The notes under the pieces were generated by a model that had not been told where the DNA came from, did no database searches, and was given only the letters and a program-made list of their open reading frames with translations. Source: Verrucomicrobiota bacterium (GTDB lineage: Bacteria > Verrucomicrobiota > Verrucomicrobiia > Chthoniobacterales > UBA10450). Taken from it: DNA of 5,218 nt. The stretch's first letter is position 1, and each line of letters starts with the position of its first letter. Positions 1 through 4,583 of this stretch are shown one piece after another. Both the position numbers and the translations under genes were made by a program. The DNA lies in the NCBI GenBank assembly GCA_003218735.1, contig QHOJ01000075.1:1-5218 (forward strand). Reading direction: 5' to 3'.

Positions 1-1
1 T

Positions 2-268
2 CTGGAAAACACACGCGCGGCGCGACGAACTTTCGCGGCGATCGCTAAACCAAATCGCGCTGCGCTTGGATTTTGCTCTGAGACTTCGCTCGCGGAGCTG
101 GCAGACATTCTGGCGTCCACCCAGCTCGCGGACGATTTCAAAATATCGCGTGCCCTTAACCTCGATGGCGGGTCATCAAGCGGATTCTGGTTCGCGCGAG
201 AGAGCGGAGCATTTTCGGTTCCTGAACAAAAGACCGTGCGTGATTTTGTCGCAATTGTGCCCAAGTAA
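2..268 (+). CDS. Phosphodiester glycosidase (NAGPA/DUF2233-like) family protein, C-terminal part
   Basis: Partial gene; its start lies before the window. The open frame runs from base 2 to a TAA at 266-268 and gives 88 residues. Seen: fragment residues 51-63 read ALNLDGGSSSGFW, preceded by a helix-like stretch with 'TSLAELADILAST'. Known: the phosphodiester glycosidase domain (NAGPA, the mammalian mannose-6-phosphate uncovering enzyme, and bacterial DUF2233/EpsL-like proteins) has an LNLDGGgSs motif near its C-terminal end, after a segment where an LA..L helix precedes an 'ALNLDGG' strand. Bacterial members are usually exported or membrane anchored and are thought to act on cell-wall or exopolysaccharide sugar phosphodiesters. 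The substrate cannot be told here. The stop is 6 bp before the FAH-family gene, so the two may be cotranscribed, but no functional link is evident. The family call is fairly sure; the exact function is unknown. Confidence 0.8.
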   Translation: MENTRAARRTFAAIAKPNRAALGFCSETSLAELADILASTQLADDFKISRALNLDGGSSSGFWFARESGAFSVPEQKTVRDFVAIVPK

Positions 269-274
269 TTAGAT

Positions 275-1066
275 ATGCGTGCGTTTGGTGGCTTCAAATC
301 AGGCGGTCGATTTTTTTATGGCGAAATGCGCGGGAATGAGGTGCATCTGCTCGCGCGGCCATATTGGACCGACATCGAACCAACAGGCGAAGTGCGAAAA
401 CTCGCTGAGGTGGATGTCGATCTTCCGGTTGCGCCATCGAAGTTGATTGCGGTCGGGCTCAATTACTCGGATCACATCGCGGAGATGAACCGGACGCCTT
501 TGGACTCGCCGCTGATCTGGTTTAAAGCGCCGAGCTCGCTTCTGCCGCACGGCGGCACGATCGAAATTGTGTTTCCCGAGCATCGAACCGATTTCGAGGT
601 CGAGCTTGCGGTCGTCATCGGGGCGACTGCGAAAGATGTGTCAGCCGAACATGCGCTCAATCATGTTTTCGGTTATACGATCGGTCTCGATATCAGCGAT
701 CGTGATTTGCAGAAAGCTGAAAAACAATTCGGTCGCTGCAAATCATTCGACACTTACACGCCAATTGGCCCGTTCGTGTATTCCGATGTCGACGTTAGCG
801 ATCTCTCGATCCAACTTCGGCAAAATGGCGAGGTCCGACAGCAGGCGCGCACGAGTCAGATGATTTATTCCGTCGCGCAAATCGTTTCGTTCGCCAGCCG
901 GTCGACAACGCTGCTTCCAGGCGACGTAATTCTGACCGGAACGCCTTCCGGTGTCGGGGCGATTCGTTCCGGCGATCAGTTGGAGGCGAAGATCGGCGAT
1001 TGGCCGCCGCTGCAAAACCGCGTTACGAATGCCAAGAGCGATTTCTGCGGTGCGGAAATAGCGTGA
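275..1066 (+). CDS. Fumarylacetoacetate hydrolase (FAH) family protein
   Basis: 263 residues, a normal length for a single-domain bacterial FAH-family enzyme with a short N-terminal cap. Seen: V60GLNYSDHIAE70 with the H67/E70 pair; F107-EVELAVVIG with acidic residues E108 and E110; G137LDISDRDLQ with D139; K156SFDTYTPIGP; and L214PGDVILTGTPSGVG. Known: in this family E, E and D bind a divalent metal. The spacing here (E108, E110, D139) equals that of FAHD1 (E71, E73, D102), and an H/E pair in the N-terminal loop serves as catalytic dyad. Members hydrolyse or decarboxylate beta-diketo acids or oxaloacetate, or hydrate/isomerise homoprotocatechuate-pathway intermediates, so the substrate stays open. 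The usual 'NDVSARD' appears here as 'LDISDRD', a substitution of the Asn before the metal-binding Asp. The ATG at 275 is the only good start; there is no clear Shine-Dalgarno sequence (TTAGAT precedes it). The protein is presumably cytoplasmic. The family is sure, the reaction is not. Confidence 0.92.
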   Translation: MRAFGGFKSGGRFFYGEMRGNEVHLLARPYWTDIEPTGEVRKLAEVDVDLPVAPSKLIAVGLNYSDHIAEMNRTPLDSPLIWFKAPSSLLPHGGTIEIVFPEHRTDFEVELAVVIGATAKDVSAEHALNHVFGYTIGLDISDRDLQKAEKQFGRCKSFDTYTPIGPFVYSDVDVSDLSIQLRQNGEVRQQARTSQMIYSVAQIVSFASRSTTLLPGDVILTGTPSGVGAIRSGDQLEAKIGDWPPLQNRVTNAKSDFCGAEIA

Positions 1067-1098
1067 ATTTTAGCGACTCCGCGAGAATTTAGCGGACT
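1065..1098 (+). repeat. Imperfect 14-bp direct repeat, 20-bp period, upstream of the Ton operon
   Basis: GAATTTTAGCGACT (1065-1078) and GAATTTAGCGGACT (1085-1098) differ by one T lost and one G gained. The period is 20 bp, close to two DNA helical turns. The second copy runs into the first base of the putative -35 box at 1098. The first begins inside the stop codon of the FAH-family gene. This could be a tandem operator for a regulator of the exbB operon, or simply a local duplication; nothing in the window identifies a regulator. Confidence 0.45.
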
Positions 1099-1126
1099 TG
1101 CCTTACATCCCGTCAGCGCAGATAAT
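1098..1126 (+). promoter_or_regulatory. Putative sigma70-type promoter for exbB-exbD-tonB-exbD
   Basis: TTGCCT at 1098-1103 and GATAAT at 1121-1126 are separated by exactly 17 bp. They match the sigma70 consensus at 4 of 6 and 5 of 6 positions. It is the best promoter-like pair I see between the FAH-family gene and exbB. Transcription would start near 1133 and leave an untranslated leader of about 130 nt before the ATG at 1266. The leader has a short hairpin (TTCGC 1146-1150, GCGAA 1155-1159) and otherwise nothing recognisable. Promoter consensus in this phylum is poorly known to me, so this is tentative. Confidence 0.45.
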
Positions 1127-1265
1127 CCGAATTACAGATGCGACTTTCGCAGAAGCGAAGTGTCGACCTAAAAAAGTGAAAAGTTTTGCTCGACTCGCAA
1201 GTAAACCGTCTGCGATAAGAGGAAACTCGTACTGGAACCAAACCGGTCGCCAAACTTCTTCAATT

Positions 1266-2279
1266 ATGAAAACATTACTTATTGCCTGCCTATGCTCACT
1301 CGCGCTTGCGCTGACTTCCCTCGCGCAATCTCCCGCGCCTCACGCACCGCCGCAACAATCTCCGCCTGCACCTCCGCCCGGGGCTCCCGCCCCGGCTGTG
1401 AGTCCGGGGGCCATGGCGAATCCCGCCGCACCGGCGCAACTGCCGAGCGCAAACTTGCCCCCAGGGGCGCCTGCCGCGCCGGCACCCCCGGGCACGGCCG
1501 CGTCCCCAGCCGCGCCAGGCGCGACAGTCACCGCTACCTTAAGCCCTGCACCAACCACCGCTCAGAGCGCTTCGCCGGCTGCCGAAGAGAAAACCAGCGG
1601 CGGCGTGCTCGGCAGTAATTGGTTGATCGACAAGTTCCGCAAGGGTGGCCCCATTATGTGGCCGATTTTGATCGTGTCGATCATCGGGCTCACGGTTGTG
1701 ATCGAGCGAATCTTCTGGTGGGGCGGCCGCTGGTTTCGGCGCGATCCGAAACGTATCGAGAAAGTGTTCACGGCGATTGAGAATGGCGATGTCGCCGAGG
1801 CTTCGAGGCTCTCGCGCGGATCGCGCGATCCGGTTTTGCGCATGATGTGGAACGGTCTCAATCACCAACACGCTTCGCTGCAAGGAGCGTTGCAAGTTGC
1901 TGCTGGCATCGAGATCAAGCGCGCCGGCCGGTTCCTCGTTGTGATGGACACACTCGTCACACTGGCGCCGTTGCTCGGTCTATTGGGCACGATCACAGGT
2001 TTGATTCGTTCATTTAGCTTCCTTGGCAATGAAGAGCTAGCGGTGCAGGCAGTCACCGGCGGTATTGCAGAAGCGCTGATTGCCACCGCCTGCGGTCTCG
2101 GCATCGCGATCTTCGCGCTCGTGCCGTTTAACTTTTTCACTTCCCGAGTGTCTAACTTAGAGTTCGAACTGCAGACGGCAGCCACGAACCTGGAAGTTAT
2201 GTTAGGAGCACAAAGCGCGGCGCGCGAGCTGGAGATCGCTGGAACACACCAAGCTACCGGGAAAGGTTCGTCGATCTAA
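1266..2279 (+). CDS. exbB: ExbB/TolQ/MotA family proton channel protein with signal peptide and Pro/Ala-rich periplasmic extension
   Basis: 337 residues from the ATG at 1266. An upstream in-frame TTG (1098) would add 56 residues without family character and would bury the signal peptide, so I reject it. Seen: signal peptide 1-20 (MKTLLIAC... SLA|Q); a low-complexity Ala/Pro/Ser/Thr segment at about 22-107; membrane segments at about 130-149, 228-250 and 268-292; a cytoplasmic domain between the first two; T242 in 'LGLLGTITGL'; and E269 and T274 in 'GGIAEALIATACGLG'. These three match E. coli ExbB T148, E176 and T181 in residue type and spacing, and are polar pore residues of the proton path. 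Known: ExbB pentamers surround an ExbD dimer and turn proton flow into mechanical work on TonB. Serratia ExbB also has a cleavable signal peptide and a periplasmic extension, so the architecture has precedent. The gene opens a four-gene operon. No Shine-Dalgarno sequence is visible next to the start. TolQ or another motor is possible in principle, but the adjacent tonB favours ExbB. Confidence 0.93.
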   Translation: MKTLLIACLCSLALALTSLAQSPAPHAPPQQSPPAPPPGAPAPAVSPGAMANPAAPAQLPSANLPPGAPAAPAPPGTAASPAAPGATVTATLSPAPTTAQSASPAAEEKTSGGVLGSNWLIDKFRKGGPIMWPILIVSIIGLTVVIERIFWWGGRWFRRDPKRIEKVFTAIENGDVAEASRLSRGSRDPVLRMMWNGLNHQHASLQGALQVAAGIEIKRAGRFLVVMDTLVTLAPLLGLLGTITGLIRSFSFLGNEELAVQAVTGGIAEALIATACGLGIAIFALVPFNFFTSRVSNLEFELQTAATNLEVMLGAQSAARELEIAGTHQATGKGSSI

Positions 2280-2288
2280 AGGTATCCA

Positions 2289-2729
2289 ATGTACGTAAAG
2301 TCGCCAATTCCGCACAAGAAAGGGCGGATCGAGATCATCCCATTGATCGACATCATGTTCTTTCTGCTGGCTAGCTTCATGATGGTGAGCTTGAGCCAGG
2401 TACACATGAAGGGAATCAAAGTAAATCTACCCACCGCCAGCTCGGGCGAAACTCAGTCAAAGCGCGAATACGTCAGCGTGTCGGTCGATAAAGACGGCCA
2501 TTTCTTCTTCGACAAGGACGAAGTCACTGAACAGGATTTGCAGGCGCGCTTGACGAAGGTGCATCAATCGTCACCTGAAGCGAAAGTGTTTGTGCGCGGT
2601 GATCGCGACACGGCTCACCTAAATGTCACCCGTTTGCTTGATTACCTCCGCTCAGCCGGGTACTACAAAATCTCCTTTGAAATTAAGAGCGAGGCGCTCA
2701 AGGGATTCCCCGGGGGACCCCGAGGGTAA
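2289..2729 (+). CDS. exbD: ExbD/TolR family biopolymer transport protein (first copy)
   Basis: 146 residues, the usual ExbD length. Seen: a short cytoplasmic N-terminus (MYVKSPIPHKKGRIEI), one membrane helix at about 17-37 with D21 in 'PLIDIMFFLLASFMMVS', then 'VNLPTA' (45-50) and a periplasmic alpha/beta domain to about 133, ending in a Gly/Pro-rich tail (GFPGGPRG). Known: the single membrane Asp (D25 in E. coli ExbD) is the protonatable residue of the motor and is essential; it is intact here. The gene starts 9 bp after exbB. AAAGG at 2278-2282, overlapping the exbB stop, is a modest ribosome-binding site and suggests translational coupling. The first 50 residues are 41/50 identical to the second ExbD encoded at 3374, while the periplasmic halves differ strongly. 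ExbD and TolR cannot be split on sequence alone; the tonB neighbour favours ExbD. Confidence 0.93.
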   Translation: MYVKSPIPHKKGRIEIIPLIDIMFFLLASFMMVSLSQVHMKGIKVNLPTASSGETQSKREYVSVSVDKDGHFFFDKDEVTEQDLQARLTKVHQSSPEAKVFVRGDRDTAHLNVTRLLDYLRSAGYYKISFEIKSEALKGFPGGPRG

Positions 2730-2738
2730 TTCTCCGAT

Positions 2739-3350
2739 ATGGCTAAAACGCCAATAAAACCGTTACTTTTTCAGCCAGCCCCGCGCTGGCATTTGTGGCT
2801 GGCGCTGGGTGGTGCAGTGGCAATTCATCTCACCGCGGTTGCACTTGCTCAAAAGCGCGAGGCACCCCCGGTAGAGATTCCTCCGCAACCGCCCCAAGTC
2901 GTCGAGGCGACGTTGGCGCCACCTGAGGCCACTCCGCCGCCGGAAGATATTCCGCTGCCCGAACCACCTCCGCCGCCCGAGGTGCAACCAGAGTTCCACG
3001 AAGAGAGAACTCCTCCACCACGGCCACCGCCAGCGGCGCAACAAAAATTCACGCCAATCAAAGCCCAAGCGATGACGATGTCCCGAGCGAAAGCCCTTGC
3101 CATAAACGCTCCGCGTCCCCAGTATCCGTACGAGGCGCGTTCGCGGCACGTCACGGGCAGCGGAGTTTGCGTCGTGACGGTTGATGCAGCGAGCGGCAAC
3201 GTCACCGGAGCTTCCATGACACAAAGTATTGGGAACTCGATGCTGGATGACGCCGCCCTCAGTGCGTTCCGGCAGTGGCGATTTAGGCCTGGGACAGTTT
3301 CAAAGGTTAGTATTCCCATTACCTTTACGATGACGGGCGCCTCGTATTGA
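2739..3350 (+). CDS. tonB: TonB family energy transducer
   Basis: 203 residues. Seen: a short cytoplasmic N-terminus, one membrane anchor at about 18-37 (LWLALGGAVAIHLTAVALA), a Pro-rich, acidic linker at about 42-100 with many P-E pairs and a PPPPP run, and a TonB C-terminal domain at about 125-200 (PRPQYPYEAR, GSGVCVVTVDAASGNV, LDDAALSAFRQWRFRPG, SIPITFTM). Known: TonB spans the periplasm and its C-terminal domain pairs with the TonB box of outer-membrane receptors. The YP..AR, G.V.V.V and A.(R)QW(R)F.P signatures are typical. The membrane His of the E. coli SxxxH motif is kept (H30), but the Ser position is Ala (A26). The linker is Pro-Glu rather than Pro-Lys rich. The gene lies 9 bp after the first exbD; a GAGGG at 2722-2726 sits 12 nt before the ATG, a little far for an ideal ribosome-binding site. 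It is flanked by the two exbD genes, which supports one functional motor. No receptor gene is in the window. Confidence 0.93.
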   Translation: MAKTPIKPLLFQPAPRWHLWLALGGAVAIHLTAVALAQKREAPPVEIPPQPPQVVEATLAPPEATPPPEDIPLPEPPPPPEVQPEFHEERTPPPRPPPAAQQKFTPIKAQAMTMSRAKALAINAPRPQYPYEARSRHVTGSGVCVVTVDAASGNVTGASMTQSIGNSMLDDAALSAFRQWRFRPGTVSKVSIPITFTMTGASY

Positions 3351-3373
3351 ATCTTTCCTAACAAATATAAGAT

Positions 3374-3847
3374 ATGAGACTATCTTCGCCAGTTCCGCAC
3401 AAGCGAGCGCGCATCGAGATCATTCCATTAATCGACATTATGTTCTTTCTGCTCGCCAGCTTTATGATGGTGAGTCTAAGCCAAACCCACATGAAAGGGA
3501 TTCGGGTCAATTTGCCGGCCGCGGTGGGGCCTCCGCCAAGCGGGGTAAAGGATTTTGTCTCTATAAAAGTGCTGGAAGGAAACGCTGTGTTCTTCGATAA
3601 CCAGTACGTAGCAGATGACCAAGTCCTCCCGCGCGTTTATGAACTCCACCGGGCGAATCCGGACATCAAAATCTCGATCAGCGCTGCCCCAATGGCCATG
3701 TATGGCGATGTCATTGGAGTCCTAGACAAAGTTCGGTCGGTCGGAATCACAAAAGTCGGGTATCAGATCAGAGCAGCTGCTGGGCCCGGCGCTCAGCCTC
3801 AGCCTGCCGGCGGTGCTCCACCACCACCGCCGCCGCCGAAGCCTTAA
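3374..3847 (+). CDS. exbD: ExbD/TolR family biopolymer transport protein (second copy) with polyproline tail
   Basis: 157 residues. Seen: N-terminus MRLSSPVPHKRARIEI, a membrane helix at about 17-37 with the motor Asp D21, 'VNLPAA' (45-50), a periplasmic domain to about 133 and a C-terminal tail rich in Ala/Gly/Pro/Gln that ends with seven prolines before KP. Residues 13-37 are identical to the first ExbD; at DNA level this 75-nt stretch differs at 11 positions, all silent. The periplasmic parts share little. Known: Xanthomonas campestris has tonB-exbB-exbD1-exbD2, so paired ExbDs in one Ton locus have precedent. Inference: the pair may form homo- or heterodimers in the ExbB pore with different periplasmic contacts, for example with the Pro-rich TonB. 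The gene starts 23 bp after tonB behind an AT-rich gap without a recognisable Shine-Dalgarno sequence, and it closes the operon. Confidence 0.92.
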   Translation: MRLSSPVPHKRARIEIIPLIDIMFFLLASFMMVSLSQTHMKGIRVNLPAAVGPPPSGVKDFVSIKVLEGNAVFFDNQYVADDQVLPRVYELHRANPDIKISISAAPMAMYGDVIGVLDKVRSVGITKVGYQIRAAAGPGAQPQPAGGAPPPPPPPKP

Positions 3848-3851
3848 TACT

Positions 3852-3872
3852 CTCGGCTTAAAAGCTGCCGAG
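3852..3872. terminator. Possible hairpin at the convergent exbD/rdgB gene ends
   Basis: CTCGGC (3852-3857) and GCCGAG (3867-3872) form a perfect 6-bp stem around a 9-nt loop. It lies just after the exbD stop (3845-3847) and covers the rdgB stop (3858-3860) and last codons. Position suits a shared terminator for the two convergent genes. Neither strand has a U-tract after the stem, so intrinsic termination would be weak; it may be only an end-of-transcript stabilising fold. Confidence 0.3.
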
Positions 3873-4451
3873 GTTAGCGGCAAGGGCGCGAATTGCTTTC
3901 GCCCGGTGACTGATTCTGTTCTTCACTTCCGCAGGCAACTCAGCAAAAGTCTGTTCGAATCCATTTGGAACAAAAATCGGATCGTAACCGAACCCGTGCG
4001 ATCCGCGCGGTCGATCCACAATTGTTCCTTCGACCGCGCCTTTGAATGTGGCGAGTAGTTTGCCAGCGCGCGCTAGAGCGATCACGCAACGAAACCGCGC
4101 TTTTAGCTGATGAGTTTTCGCGCCGGCTCGCGTAAGCTCGCTGAGTAACTTTTCGACGTTCTCTTTATCGGTTGCGTTTTTACCGGCGTAACGCGCTGAA
4201 TAAATTCCCGGCGCGCCGCCGAGGGCCTCAACCTCCAGCCCCGAATCATCTGCAATTATCAAGCCAGGCAATTCCTTTGAAACCGCAATTGCCTTCAGTT
4301 TTGCATTTTCTTCGAAGGACTTTCCGCTTTCAATTATTTCAGAAATCTCAGGATACTCCGTCAGGTCGGGCAGCTTCCATTCCGGCCCTAGAATCTCTTG
4401 AATCTCGCGCTCCTTATGCGCATTGCGCGTCGCGAGCAGAAGCCGTTTCAT
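3858..4451 (-). CDS. rdgB: XTP/dITP diphosphatase (RdgB/HAM1 family non-canonical purine NTP pyrophosphatase)
   Basis: 197 residues, normal for the family. Role: hydrolyses (d)ITP and XTP to the monophosphate plus pyrophosphate in the cytoplasm, which keeps deaminated purines out of DNA and RNA. Seen: L6ATRN10..K13 (family form (T/S)-G/R-N..K), S45FEENA50, A67DDSGLEVEAL with the catalytic acidic pair D68/D69, PGIYSARYAG (81-90), GFGYDPIF (153-160) and SHRAKA (181-186). All key motifs are intact. The ATG at 4451 begins MKRLLLATRNAHK, matching the family's short N-terminus. A TTG at 4499 would add 16 residues of no family character and is rejected. The gene converges on the exbB operon (10 bp between stops) and diverges from leuS with 132 bp between starts. 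The bases just before the ATG lack a good Shine-Dalgarno sequence; the leader carries inverted repeats described separately. Confidence 0.95.
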   Translation of the reverse strand: MKRLLLATRNAHKEREIQEILGPEWKLPDLTEYPEISEIIESGKSFEENAKLKAIAVSKELPGLIIADDSGLEVEALGGAPGIYSARYAGKNATDKENVEKLLSELTRAGAKTHQLKARFRCVIALARAGKLLATFKGAVEGTIVDRPRGSHGFGYDPIFVPNGFEQTFAELPAEVKNRISHRAKAIRALAANLGSF

Positions 4452-4462
4452 CCAATAAAGTA

Positions 4463-4510
4463 GACCAAGCTTCTCAGCTTGCTTCAACTTGGGTCGCAAG
4501 CGGGACGCTT
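4463..4510 (-). promoter_or_regulatory. Overlapping inverted repeats in the rdgB leader
   Basis: Four pairings share bases. (I) CAAGCT 4466-4471 with AGCTTG 4476-4481, which in the rdgB-sense RNA is a 6-bp stem with a GAGA (GNRA-type) loop ending 14 nt before the start codon. (II) GCTTGC 4477-4482 with GCAAGC 4496-4501. (III) GACCAAG 4463-4469 with CTTGGGTC 4488-4495, one bulge. (IV) AAGCG 4498-4502 with CGCTT 4506-4510. I and II exclude each other, as do I and III, and II and IV. This could let the leader switch folds, or it may reflect repeated CAAG/CTTG words by chance. No known riboswitch class is recognised. Confidence 0.3.
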
Positions 4511-4513
4511 ACG

Positions 4514-4543
4514 CTACCTTTTTGCGCTTTCTCCCAAATCCAT
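4514..4543 (-). CDS. Possible 9-codon upstream ORF before rdgB
   Basis: On the - strand an ATG at 4543-4541 opens a frame encoding MDLGESAKR and ends at a TAG (4516-4514). It is preceded by AGGA at 4554-4551 with a 7-nt spacer, the best Shine-Dalgarno-to-ATG arrangement in the window. It is not in frame with rdgB, whose start is 63 nt after this stop. It could be a leader peptide or a chance effect of the purine-rich - strand created by the TTCCTG repeat. No composition bias points to a particular amino-acid-sensing attenuator. Confidence 0.2.
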   Translation of the reverse strand: MDLGESAKR

Positions 4544-4549
4544 TTCTTT

Positions 4550-4573
4550 TTCCTGTTTTCCTGCTTTCCTGAT
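4550..4573. repeat. Three tandem 8-bp units TTCCTGNT
   Basis: TTCCTGTT (4550-4557), TTCCTGCT (4558-4565) and TTCCTGAT (4566-4573) are exact in six of eight positions. They lie in a pyrimidine-rich tract (about 4519-4576) directly before leuS. On the opposite strand they read as AGGAA blocks. The number of units could vary by slippage. The ATG of leuS follows 10 bp later without a Shine-Dalgarno sequence. Function unknown. Confidence 0.6.
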
Positions 4574-4583
4574 TCGTAATCCG

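Noticed and set aside
66..272. 68-residue open frame at the left edge
   Set aside because: It is an out-of-frame shadow of the phosphodiester glycosidase 3' end, which carries the recognisable LNLDGG motif in another frame.
1098..1265. N-terminal extension of ExbB from a TTG at 1098 (56 extra residues)
   Set aside because: The extra part is charged and has no family character, the TTG coincides with the -35-like box, and the ATG at 1266 begins a clean signal peptide.
2706..2726. GC-rich CCCCGGGGGACCCC segment at the end of the first exbD as an attenuator
   Set aside because: The best pairing is a few G-C pairs with a tiny loop and no T-tract; it is better explained as Gly/Pro codons of the C-terminal tail.
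2763..3364. Long - strand open frames opposite tonB (up to 171 codons)
   Set aside because: They are Gly/Ser/Arg-rich mirrors of the GC-rich Pro codons of tonB, without domain character.
3347..3373. TTGAAT and TAAGAT in the AT-rich gap before the second exbD as an internal promoter
   Set aside because: The spacer is 15 bp or less and the transcript would start inside the coding region.
3813..4058. 81-residue + strand frame across the exbD end and rdgB
   Set aside because: It overlaps two well-supported genes, has no ribosome-binding site and has no family character.
4452..4499. N-terminal extension of RdgB from a TTG at 4499 (16 extra residues)
   Set aside because: RdgB proteins begin a few residues before the TxN..K motif, which fits the ATG at 4451; the extension overlaps the inverted-repeat leader.
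4495..4523. Hairpin AAGCG/CGCTT followed by TTTTT as an intrinsic terminator on the + strand
   Set aside because: The stem is only 5 bp with a 3-nt loop, the T run begins 8 bases after it, and no + strand gene ends there.
4452..4583. T-box leader for leuS
   Set aside because: The region is only 132 bp, has no AGGGTGGNACCGCG-like antiterminator sequence and no specifier-loop architecture.
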